DNA from: Saprospiraceae bacterium
GTDB taxonomy: Bacteria > Bacteroidota > Bacteroidia > Chitinophagales > Saprospiraceae
DNA: 64,000 nt
Direction of reading: 5' to 3'
Assembly: GCA_016714765.1 (NCBI GenBank)
Contig: JADKCF010000009.1
Coordinates: 1-64,000 of the forward strand
Positions 27,256 through 36,463 of this stretch are shown piece after piece (within the stretch, counting starts at the first letter, position 1; each line of letters begins with the position of its first letter). The translations under genes were made by a program, and so were the position numbers. The notes under the pieces are model-generated. The model saw only the letters and a program-made list of their open reading frames with translations, had not been told where the DNA came from and searched no databases.

Positions 27256-29210
27256 TCATTTATTTTGTTGTAGGATCACAAAGTGATAGGGTTTGAGTAC
27301 AATATATTCATTATCAAGGCCGACTTCATACTCATTACCTGTCCACAAATCCAAAAGTAACTGTCCGTGTATGCAGCCTTGTTCCCTAAGTGCAAACCAT
27401 GTCAGATATGCATCACTGTCTGAAAAATTGAAAATACAGAATATCGATTGGTGTTGGTCGTATCTCACATAACCAGCTATATGTATATTGTGCAGAGACA
27501 TCCAATTGATGTTACCGTAATCACCAAATACAGCATGAGATTTTCTGATATTGATGAGCAATTTTGTTCCCGCAAAAACCTGATATTCATTGGTACCTTT
27601 TCTTTTCCTTTTTTCATTTTTTTTCCAGTCAATAACCGGGCGATGCATCCATCTATTGTCATAATTTTTACCGGAATCATTCATAAAAGAGTAATCATTG
27701 GTATAAGCACATTCATCACCATAAAAAAGCATGGGAATACCGCCCAGCAAGATACTATGTGCCTGCATCAAAAGAATTTTATTGATAGCTTCTTCTGTCA
27801 CATGATTCAGCTTTTGCAGGATCCCATATTCCAGACCACATAGTGATGCCAGAGTGCCACTGATTCGCGCATCATTTGTCTTAGGATTGACGCCAAATAA
27901 GGCTCCTTTAGATGTAGAACCCCTGAAATTCCCTGAATAATAATTTTTTAAAACGTGCGGTGCTCATAGGGATTAAACCCTGCTAACTGTATCATAATAT
28001 CTTCATAACCAAGGCCTATATCGTCATGACACCTCGTATAAGTAATCCATGTAGCTCCATAAGGCTTCTGAAGGATATCGTTCTGAGCTGCCAGCATCAC
28101 TCTGACATCTCCTGTAGCCAGAGCATCCCATTGTAAAGCCATATGAGTAGCATTATAGGCCACATCACATTCCCTGCCTTTATATCTTCCTGTTCCAAAA
28201 TATTTCATGATTTCTTTAGGTGCAACAATTGCTTCACCGAGCAATGCCATACCAGGAGTAGCTACTTGTACACAATGTTTGATCAGCTGAAGGAGGGTAT
28301 GAGCCTGAGGCAGATTCTGACATGTGGTACCTACTTCTTTCCATATGAATGCCGGTGCATCTATTCGAAGTATGTCCACTCCGAGATTGGCATAAAAAAA
28401 GATATTATCCAGCATTTCGGCAAAAACTACCGGATTAGTATAGTTTAAATCCCATTGATAGTCATTAAACACTGTCATCACCCATTTGCCTGATGCTTTG
28501 TCATAAGTGAAGCTGCCTGGTGAGCTATCAGGAAAAATATCAGGCATAGTCCGCTCCATGATATCAGGCATGTGACGGTCATCATACATATAAAAAAAGT
28601 CCTGATAGTGTTTGTCTCCAGAAGATGCTTTTTGAGCCCATTCATGATGATGTGAAGTATGATTGAGTACAATGTCCAGCATGAGATACATGCCTTTACT
28701 TTTCAATTTATCATCCAGAGACCTGAGGTCATCTATTGTCCCAAATCGGGGGTCGACATTTCTGAAATCTGATACTGCATATCCTCCGTCACTTTCTCCT
28801 TCAGGGCTTTGCATTACAGGCATGAGATGTAGAAAGTTAATACCCAACTCTTCGAAATAACTTAAATGACTTTCAAGGTCTTTAATGGTGCCACAAAACC
28901 TGTCAATATAAAGACTCATCCCGGCGATCTGATTACTCAGATACCAGGGACCATCCAAAGATTTGTGATGATCCAGTTTTTTCAACACTTCAGATCTGCT
29001 TTTATATGCCTGAAAAATAATATCCAGCAAAGACGAAAAAACGACATCACTGTCAGAGCGATGTCCGTATATCTGATGATACAGCTCATAAATTGTGGAG
29101 ATATTAGCAGAAAATCTGAATAAAAAAGCTCCGTCCAAGCCATCCAGATGATAATAACTATTCTCTTTAAATTTTTCGGTCAACAGTCTGTGCATCTGAG
29201 CTTGATACAT
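27256..29210 (-). pseudogene. Amylosucrase (GH13), frameshifted
   Basis: The two parts together encode about 651 residues, the usual length for amylosucrase, which splits sucrose and builds alpha-1,4-glucan from the glucose. The first part (27948-29210) has LMLDIVLNHTS, the nucleophile in ILRIDAP, the acid/base in LLGEAIVAP and the amylosucrase-type RCHDDIGLG. It stops at 27948. Restoring one base in the T6A4 run at 27944-27953 reads on through FLKNYYSGNFRGS and NPKTNDARISGT into the second part with DNRWMHRP. The frame break separates the active-site domain from its last part. It is the last gene of the sucrose/glycerol operon, one base after the kinase. Confidence 0.85.
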
Positions 29211-29211
29211 A

Positions 29212-30158
29212 CTATAAAAATATTTGGTTATTTAAGTGTTTAAAGGCTTCCATTGCCCCCATATATTCGCAGGTTCTTGCCCCTGCTTTATTGGCATTAA
29301 AAATAATATTTTGCCATTGATCAAAATCCAGTGAAAGGATGTCATTTTTACCAGAGATACAGAGCTGGTGCAACACTGCTCCTACAAATGCGTCTCCAGC
29401 ACCGGTTGTATCCACAGGAGTAATCTGTATACTCGGGATCGTAACTGTCTTATCATAATACCTGAATGCAGTTCCATTACCTCCTAATGTCACCGCAAAT
29501 GCGCTTCCGTTCTTGCTTGAGAGATTCGATACTATCATCCAGATTTTCAGTTTGTGTTAGCAGCATTGCTTCTTCGTCACTTACCTTGAAAAAATCACAT
29601 TGTCCAATAAAATACCAACAATGTTTTTTAAAATCTTCAACACTATTTTTAAATAACAGGTGCCGATAATTAGGATCAAAACTCACAAATTTTCCGTGTG
29701 CTTTAGCCATTTCCAATAGAAAATAGTAGGTTCTCTAATGTGGCCCTTCCAAAAGCTTGCAGAACCAAAATGAATGACATCATACGTACTGATATCAAAT
29801 TCCTCCATTTCTGATTTGCACAGTGATTCGTCAGCCCCGCGGCTAAATATAAAATCTCTTTCACCATTTTCATCAAAGAAACATATGCCACAGTCGTAAA
29901 TCTATGTTTGTCTCTGAACATCCATCGGGTTCCTACTCCAAAGGAATTCATCTCAGCTACCAGTTGATCGCCAAAAGGATCATTGCCTACTTTAGCCATC
30001 AGGTCTACCTGACTACCTAATGCAGCTATGGCGGCAGCGACGTTAGTAGGTGCACCACCTGTTTTTTTAAGAAAATGACTGCCCTCTGATAATGTCATTC
30101 CCTTATCTGTGCAGATCATGTCTATGAGTGCCTCTCCGACACAAAATACCTTTTTCAT
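29212..30158 (-). pseudogene. PfkB-family sugar kinase (fructokinase-like), three frameshifts
   Basis: Reading across the frames gives about 315 residues of a PfkB kinase. The N-terminus has VFCVGEALIDM and GGAPTNVAAAIAALG. Frame is lost near 29875-29877 (one base missing), again near 29728-29731 (one base missing), and restored near 29515 (one base extra). The segments in between read FIFSRGADESLCKSEM, then FVSFDPNYR, then the catalytic TTGAGDAFVGA. The enzyme would phosphorylate fructose, fitting the adjacent amylosucrase, which releases fructose. With three separate indels it cannot be made as written. Confidence 0.85.
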
Positions 30159-30191
30159 TTTTCCAATTTAAAAAATGCGAATATATGATTA

Positions 30192-30897
30192 CTATTGCAA
30201 TAATAAGTAAATGACCGCTGCTAAAACACCTCCTGCCAATGGACCTATAATCGGAATCCAGCTATAAGACCAATCGCTGTCTCCTTTGTACTTCAGAGGC
30301 AAAACTGCGTGCATAAGCCTGGGGCCCAGATCTCTGGCAGGATTGATAGCATATCCGGTAGGTCCACCTAGACTCAATCCAATGCCCAATACCAGCAAAG
30401 ATACTGGCAGGGCATCCATTGCTCCTAACGAAGCAGACGGTGCTGCCATCAGTAAAACCCCTAGTACTAATACTAAAGTGCCTATCAGTTCAGTCATCAG
30501 ATTTTGCAGTCTATTCCTTATAGCAGGTGCTGTACAAAAAGTAGCATGTATCGAGGAAGTCTCTAAGGTGATATCATAATGACCCTTATATGTCAGCCAG
30601 ACCAATAATTGTCCTACCATAGCACCCGTCAGTTGTGCTATTATGTATGATGGTAACAAGTGCCAATCCATTTTACCTGCAACTGCCAGGCCAGGCTGAC
30701 TGCAGGATTAAGATGTGCACCGCTTGCTGATGCAGAAATGAAAACGCCTGTAAATACTGCCATAGCCCATCCAAAAGCGATGACTATCCAACCACTGTTG
30801 TGCCCTTTAGTCTGGTTCAGTACAACATTGGCCACTCTCCGTTGCCCAGTAAGATTAAAAACATGGTGCCTGTAAATTCACCTATGAATGCTGACAT
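30192..30897 (-). pseudogene. glpF: Glycerol uptake facilitator (aquaporin family), two frameshifts
   Basis: The coding span of 706 bases becomes 236 codons after adding two bases. The start (30895-30897) reads MSAFIGEFTGTMFLILLGNG. Frame is lost at about 30836-30838, where one base added gives GNGVVANVV, and again at 30686-30687, where one G added gives SLAWAVAGKMDW. Both NPA boxes are present (HLNPAVS and INPARD), and the glyceroaquaporin-type D follows the second one. It would let glycerol enter the cell for the adjacent GlpK and GlpD. Confidence 0.85.
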
Positions 30898-30907
30898 AAA
30901 TTTAGTT

Positions 30908-32401
30908 TTATAAAGTGGGTAAATATTGTTTTGCTAATAGACTGAATTGGGTTAGCTGGTTCTGATACCACACCTCATCTTTGCCCAATTCCAGCTGAAT
31001 CAACCTACACGTCCTTGGTGCAGCACTGAGAGCTGCCTCCACATCCAGAAAGAGTAGTCTGATACGCCGAGCCAAAACATCTTCTAAGGTAGAAGCCATT
31101 TGATGCCGCACAGCGTAAACCACATCAGCCTCAGTAAAATCGTACTCCGGATGAATCTGTGGAGATGTAGAAAAAGTGTGGTCGTTATTATGGGTCCAAA
31201 GTTTAATGCGTTTCGTTTTACATCTTCTAAATGGAAGTCCGCCAGTCCTCATTGCTTTATTGACAACGTCTCTTGCCATTTTGCGATAAGTAGTCCATTT
31301 GCCACCAGTCACAGTTACTAATCCTGATTCTGATACAACTATAGTGTGGTCTCTGACAAGATCAGCTGTGGACTGTATGTCTTTCATTTTAACAAGCGGT
31401 CTGAGCCCTGTAAAAACAGATTTAATATCTGCTTTGGTGAGATGATGATTTGTATACCTGTTAAAATTATCCAAAACAAATTTTATTTCATCTTCTGAAG
31501 CCATTGGCTCCTCGGTGATGGTTTGGGTTTTCGTATCTGTAGTCCCAATAACTACTTTGTCATGCCATGGAACAGCAAAAAGTATCCTCCCATCAGTTGT
31601 TTTAGGGATAAGTAAAGCATCTTCTGCTGTGTAATGCCTCCTATCTACTACAATATGTATTCCTTGCGAAGGCGTGACAATATTATGATGTAATCTATTG
31701 TCTTTTTTCATAAGCTCATCAGCAAACACACCTGTTGCATTGATGACAACTTTTGAAGTTACTGTTACCACCTGATCCTGCAGTTTATCTCTGAGATGTA
31801 TTCCGGTGATAGTTCCGTTTTTATAAATAAATTCTTCGGCTGAAAGATGATTAATCACTGTAGCGCCTCTGGAAATAGCAGTTTTTACCAGCGAAATACA
31901 AATCTGGCTGTCGTCAAACTGACCGTCAAAATACTGAATTCCGCCCTTAAGTGACGTGCGATTTATCTCCAGTATAAGCGATATCACTGTTGCTTTATTC
32001 AGAAATCTGGTCTTCCCAATACTGAATTTGCCTGATAGAAAGTCATAAAGCATAAGGCCAAAGCCATAATAGATGTATTGCCACCAGGTGTATGTGGGCA
32101 GTATAAATGGAATTTTCTTGGTTGCCAAACGTGCATTTTTCAGTAAGAACCAACGTTCATGCAAAGCACTTTTTACCATATTGAAGTTTCCTTGTTCAAG
32201 GTACCTGACTCCACCATGGATCAGTTTGGTAGATCTGCTCGAAGTGCCTTTCGAAAAATCAGTCTTTTCGACACACAAAGTCTTAAATCCCCTGGAAGCT
32301 GCATCGAGGGCAGCACCGAGGCCAGTTGCTCCACCACCTATGATCACAATATCCCATACCGGTGTTTCATTTAAGGCCAACCATTGTTTTTCTCTGTTCA
32401 C
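30908..32401 (-). CDS. glpD: Aerobic glycerol-3-phosphate dehydrogenase
   Basis: This intact FAD enzyme has about 497 residues and oxidises glycerol 3-phosphate to dihydroxyacetone phosphate at the membrane, passing electrons to quinone. The FAD-binding start DIVIIGGGATGLGAALDAASRGF is followed by GTSSRSTKLIHGGVRYLEQG and the late VTGGKWTTYRKMA block. A GTG at 32401, just after the glpK stop, gives the family start MNREKQWLAL; an ATG at 32440 would overlap glpK. It is the only gene of the sucrose/glycerol block without a frame break. Confidence 0.9.
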   Translation of the reverse strand: MNREKQWLALNETPVWDIVIIGGGATGLGAALDAASRGFKTLCVEKTDFSKGTSSRSTKLIHGGVRYLEQGNFNMVKSALHERWFLLKNARLATKKIPFILPTYTWWQYIYYGFGLMLYDFLSGKFSIGKTRFLNKATVISLILEINRTSLKGGIQYFDGQFDDSQICISLVKTAISRGATVINHLSAEEFIYKNGTITGIHLRDKLQDQVVTVTSKVVINATGVFADELMKKDNRLHHNIVTPSQGIHIVVDRRHYTAEDALLIPKTTDGRILFAVPWHDKVVIGTTDTKTQTITEEPMASEDEIKFVLDNFNRYTNHHLTKADIKSVFTGLRPLVKMKDIQSTADLVRDHTIVVSESGLVTVTGGKWTTYRKMARDVVNKAMRTGGLPFRRCKTKRIKLWTHNNDHTFSTSPQIHPEYDFTEADVVYAVRHQMASTLEDVLARRIRLLFLDVEAALSAAPRTCRLIQLELGKDEVWYQNQLTQFSLLAKQYLPTL

Positions 32402-32405
32402 GGTG

Positions 32406-33906
32406 TTATTGTGGCTGAGAGGTAATAGAAATCGATGCATTGACAGCTTTGACCCAGCCATCAACAAGATTTGCCCTGGTAGTGCTATCAATAGATGGAG
32501 TAAAGGTTTTTTCTACACTCCATTGATTTTTTATATCATCGATATTGTCCCAATAGCCTACTGCCAAACCTGCAAGATAAGCTGCTCCCAAAGCTGTAGT
32601 CTCAGTAATCAATGGCCTGATGACTTTACAATCAAGTATATCACTCTGAAACTGCATCAGGAAAATTATTGACTGTGGCGCCTCCATCTACTCTCAGTTC
32701 CTGGATATTGATACCTGAATCTGCTTCCATGGCATTGAGTACATCTGAAGTTTGATAGGCTATACTTTCCAATGCTGCTCTGGCTATATGGGCTCTGGAC
32801 GTACCTCGGGATATGCCTGTGATAGTACCTCTGGCATGCTGATTCCAGTAGGGCGCCCCTAAGCCGGCAAATGCAGGTACAATATACACCCCTTCAGTAT
32901 GGCTGACTTCCGTTGCGAGTGCTTCTATTTCTGATGCTGATCTGATAAGATGAAGCTCATCCCGCAACCACTGGACCACTGCCCCGGCTATAAAAACACT
33001 TCCCTCCAAAGCGTAATGTGTGATTCCCCCTATTTTCCATGCCACTGTTGTCAATAATTTATGTTTACTGATAACTGCTTTTTCGCCTGTATTCATCAAC
33101 ATAAAACATCCTGTACCATAGGTGTTTTTGACCATGCCGGGATGAATACACATCTGTCCGAATAAAGCTGCCTGCTGATCTCCTGCAATACCAGCAATAG
33201 GAATATTGGTAGCTGTAAGAATGTTTTGTGTGTGCCCATAGATCTCACAACTACTTCTGATTTGAGGCAATATATTACCAGGAACATCAAAAATATCCTG
33301 CAGTTCGCCATCCCATTGAAGTGTGTGTATGTTACAAAGCATAGTCCTGGAAGCATTAGTGACATCAGTTGCATGAATTTTCCCATTAGTCAGTTTCCAT
33401 AACAACCAAGTGTCTACTGTCCCGAAACACAACTCACCTGCTTCCGCCTTTGCTCTGGCACCTTGTACATTATCCAGTATCCACTTGGCTTTTGTCGCAC
33501 TGAAATATGAATCTATGACAAGTCCTGTTTTCTCTTGTATGATATCACTTTTACCCTGCGTTTTTAGAAAATCACAAAAATCTGCAGTCCTTCTATCTTG
33601 CCAAACGATGGCATTATATATAGGTTGTCCGGTATTTCTATCCCAGATTACAGTAGTCTCTCTTTGGTTTGTGATACCAATGGCAGCTATTTGTGATACG
33701 GAAAGACCTGCTTTAGTGATCGCTTCCGCAGCGACTCCTATCTGAGTAGACCAAATCTCATTGGGATCATGCTCCACCCATCCTGACTGAGGAAAATACT
33801 GCATAAATTCCTTTTGAGCAACTGAGATTACTCTGCCGCCTTTGTCAAAAATGATTGCCCGACTGCTGGTAGTGCCCTGGTCCAATGCTAAGATGTACGT
33901 TTGCAT
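32406..33906 (-). pseudogene. glpK: Glycerol kinase, frameshifted
   Basis: GlpK phosphorylates glycerol with ATP. The start MQTYILALDQGTTSSRAIIFD at 33906 is the standard FGGY-kinase beginning; a longer frame from 33933 overlaps the promoter. Conserved GITNQRET, AGDQQAALFGQ and VDGGATVNNF are present. An extra base in the A4 run at 32662-32665 throws the frame off after NNF. Removing it restores FLMQFQSDIL and ITETTALGAAYLAGLAVGYW to the stop at 32406, giving the normal length of about 500 residues. About 85 C-terminal residues are lost as written. Confidence 0.88.
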
Positions 33907-33930
33907 AATCCTGATTGTGATGATTGAGTC

Positions 33931-33938
33931 CAAAGATA
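33931..33938 (-). promoter_or_regulatory. -7 promoter element for the glpK-glpD-glpF-kinase-amylosucrase operon
   Basis: The minus strand reads TATCTTTG, 25 bases before the glpK ATG at 33906. All five genes follow on the same strand with short gaps. Confidence 0.55.
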
Positions 33939-34014
33939 AAACTGAAAGCTTAATATTGTGGTTTACTTGGCGAATTAAGTGTAAAATATTTTTAGAAAGA
34001 CATAATAAGTATAT

Positions 34015-34031
34015 TTAAATCGAAGATTTAA
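34015..34031. repeat. Inverted repeat (7-3-7) between glpK and the ATP-grasp gene
   Basis: TTAAATC, GAA and GATTTAA form a perfect 7-base palindrome with a 3-base centre, upstream of both divergent genes. It could be an operator. Confidence 0.35.
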
Positions 34032-34152
34032 TCAGTATTCATTTTTATTCAAACTTTAACCCCTAACAAACCACTATTGAAATCTGTAAAATAATTTAAT
34101 GCCGGATGATGTAATTCGAGCTTCTGTCTTACCTTGCGTTAAATATACTAAT

Positions 34153-35016
34153 ATGAACATTGCACTCCTCACTTGTTATGCATTTCCGAATCTGACTGAA
34201 GCAGATCAAAAGCTGATTCCAGAGTTAGCTTTGCTGGGCTTCTCTGCTGAGGCAGTGATTTGGGATGATCCGGAAGTCAATTGGAAAAAATATGATATAG
34301 CGATTATAAGAAATACCTGGGATTATTTTCAAAAAACCAGTGTATTTTACTCATGGCTTGAAAAAATGAATGAAACCAGCTGCTCTTTTATCAATCCACT
34401 TTCTGTAATCAGGTGGAATATGCACAAGTTTTATCTACGTGAAATGTCCGATGCAGGTATCCTCGTTATACCCAGCTTGTTTTTACCATATACAAGCACT
34501 CCACAAGACATCAAAAGCCTGATACCCAGTGATTGGTCACAAATTATTATCAAACCTGCCATCTCCGCCGGTTCATACCTTACAGAATTAATGGATATCA
34601 AAGACATGGAAGCCATTATCATAAAGTACGGTAATATGGTGGCAGAAAGAGATATCATCATACAGAAATTCATCCCTGAAATAGTCAGAAATGGCGAAAT
34701 ATCAATGGTGTTTTTTGATAAAAAATTTAGTCATGCTGTTGTCAAAAAACCAAAGTCAGGCGACTTCAGAATACAATCACAGTTCGGTGGAAAATATCAG
34801 GCGTTTATACCTGATGCAAATACACTTAATGCAGCACAGGATATTTTAAATTATGTAAAAAGTGATTTGATATATGCGAGGGTAGATGGTATTATCTCTG
34901 ACAACAAGTTTTATCTGATGGAACTCGAACTAATAGAGCCTGACCTGTATATGGACTTCATACCTAATGGGCAGGTTAGGTTTGCTGAATCCATCTCTCG
35001 AGCCATTTCTATGTGA
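34153..35016 (+). CDS. ATP-grasp domain protein
   Basis: The 287-residue protein begins at the Met at 34153 (MNIALLTCYAF); a longer start at 34099 adds 18 unlikely residues. The N-terminal preATP-grasp region has AIIRNTWDYF. The ATP-grasp fold follows, with IIIKPAISAGSY as the glycine-rich phosphate loop, IIQKFIPEI and the metal-binding ELELIEPDLY near the end. It most resembles the RimK/DcsG type of amino-acid ligases that join small carboxylates and amines. The substrate is unknown. It stands alone. Confidence 0.8.
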   Translation: MNIALLTCYAFPNLTEADQKLIPELALLGFSAEAVIWDDPEVNWKKYDIAIIRNTWDYFQKTSVFYSWLEKMNETSCSFINPLSVIRWNMHKFYLREMSDAGILVIPSLFLPYTSTPQDIKSLIPSDWSQIIIKPAISAGSYLTELMDIKDMEAIIIKYGNMVAERDIIIQKFIPEIVRNGEISMVFFDKKFSHAVVKKPKSGDFRIQSQFGGKYQAFIPDANTLNAAQDILNYVKSDLIYARVDGIISDNKFYLMELELIEPDLYMDFIPNGQVRFAESISRAISM

Positions 35017-35109
35017 TGTTTTGAAGAAAAACACCTTTTTGCATTTCAAATATGACAATTCTTTGACAGGCAGCGTATGACAATAACGCCTTAATTGTGT
35101 TGGTATGAA

Positions 35110-35117
35110 TATCTTTG
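35110..35117 (+). promoter_or_regulatory. -7 promoter element for the HmuY-like/receptor pair
   Basis: TATCTTTG matches TAnnTTTG and overlaps the longest possible reading frame start at 35115, which supports the ATG at 35157 instead. Confidence 0.5.
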
Positions 35118-35156
35118 TGCTTCCAAATTATACCAATTATAAATAAAATACTTAAT

Positions 35157-36449
35157 ATGCTTAACAAGATTACATTATTTTTCATACTTGTTTCGAGTTT
35201 ATCAGGATTCGGACAAGTTTATCAGGAAATCAGTACGGGCAATGGCTACAATAAACAGAGTTTTGTCAAACTGAGCGAAAATACGCAGAAACAGGTACCC
35301 AATGATGCCTGGGATTTGGCGTTTACAGCCTTTGGTGTTCAGGATGCCGGTATTTTTATCAATGAGTCTTCCGGTAGTTCAATGGGACAAAATCTACCAC
35401 AAACAGAACTTTATTATGCAAACACCGATGACTTTTATGCTTCACTTACAGCTTTGGATCTCAATATCATTTCTGCCAAAAAATACCTTAATACCGAGAA
35501 ATCATGGAGCTATGGCGCATTTAATGAACTGAGAGATACGCTCAATCCCTTTGATTATGGTTGGGGAAAATATGTTCCGTCCTCCAATAAAGTCATAGGA
35601 GATAAACTTTACATCCTAAAATTGCGAAACGGATCCTATAAAAAAATCAAGATTGAATCACTGAGTGGTACTACCTACATTTTAAAATATGCCAATCTGG
35701 ACAATAGTGATGAAGTAACCAAATCGCTGAATAAAAACACAGATAATAAAGGACAAAAGTTTATATTTTTTAGTTTTACAACTAATGAAACGGTAGACGT
35801 GTTGCCTGCTGGTGGTTTTGATTTGATGTATTGCAGATATATTGCCATAGCAGTCGACCCTAATGGAACCATCGTTCAGCAATATAATGTTACTGGAATA
35901 CTTACAGGTCCAGGAGTAAAAACTGCCATTGCAGATGGTGTAGATCCCGTCTCTGTATCTTACAGTGATTACCAAGACAAATTAAGTTCCAGAACCGATG
36001 TCATCGGATATGACTGGAAGACCCTCACCGGGACATCCTGGGCACTGGATCAAGACAGAGTGTTCTTTGTTAAAACAGCGGACAATCACCTTTGGAAGTT
36101 ACAAATCATAGATTTTGAAGGTTCAAGTACAGGCACTGCAGTGTTAGAAAAAACCGATTTAGGAGTTTCTGCGACATCAGACCTATTGAATGTAAAAGCC
36201 AATGTATACCCCAACCCGGCAAATGCTGAGGTAATGGTGTCTTTGGATATCGAGCCACAAAACAATAGTGATCTGCGCCTCGAGGTGTCTGACCTCAATG
36301 GGCAAGTTCTGATGAATACTAATGTAAAAATGCAGAGGGATTTCCAAGTTTTGCAAATCAATACAAATGACTGGAATAAGGGAGTTTACTTGCTGCGCAT
36401 ATACAATACCAACCAACAGTCGGTGACAAGAAAGATAGTCAAAATATAA
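35157..36449 (+). CDS. HmuY-like secreted protein with type IX sorting domain
   Basis: The protein has about 430 residues, with a signal peptide (ITLFFILVSSLSGFGQ). Two regions look like HmuY domains: an N-terminal one with DAWDLAFTAFGVQ and a second one with FDLMYCRYIAIAV and YDWKTL. HmuY is a heme-binding lipoprotein in Porphyromonas. Here there is no lipobox; instead the C-terminus (VYPNPANAEVMVSL, LNGQVLMN, WNKGVYLLRIY) is a type A sorting domain for type IX secretion. The next gene is a TonB-dependent receptor, the usual partner in heme uptake. The ligand is an inference. Confidence 0.8.
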   Translation: MLNKITLFFILVSSLSGFGQVYQEISTGNGYNKQSFVKLSENTQKQVPNDAWDLAFTAFGVQDAGIFINESSGSSMGQNLPQTELYYANTDDFYASLTALDLNIISAKKYLNTEKSWSYGAFNELRDTLNPFDYGWGKYVPSSNKVIGDKLYILKLRNGSYKKIKIESLSGTTYILKYANLDNSDEVTKSLNKNTDNKGQKFIFFSFTTNETVDVLPAGGFDLMYCRYIAIAVDPNGTIVQQYNVTGILTGPGVKTAIADGVDPVSVSYSDYQDKLSSRTDVIGYDWKTLTGTSWALDQDRVFFVKTADNHLWKLQIIDFEGSSTGTAVLEKTDLGVSATSDLLNVKANVYPNPANAEVMVSLDIEPQNNSDLRLEVSDLNGQVLMNTNVKMQRDFQVLQINTNDWNKGVYLLRIYNTNQQSVTRKIVKI

Positions 36450-36463
36450 ATTTTATTGTGTCC

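Noticed and set aside
27944..27953. Programmed -1 frameshift in the amylosucrase gene
   Set aside because: The run TTTTAAAAAA is slippery-like but the zero-frame codon before the stop does not allow clean re-pairing, and other genes of the operon are broken at unrelated sequences.
33907..33933. Longer N-terminus for GlpK
   Set aside because: It overlaps the TATCTTTG promoter and adds residues not found in glycerol kinases, whose start MQTYILALDQG fits at 33906.
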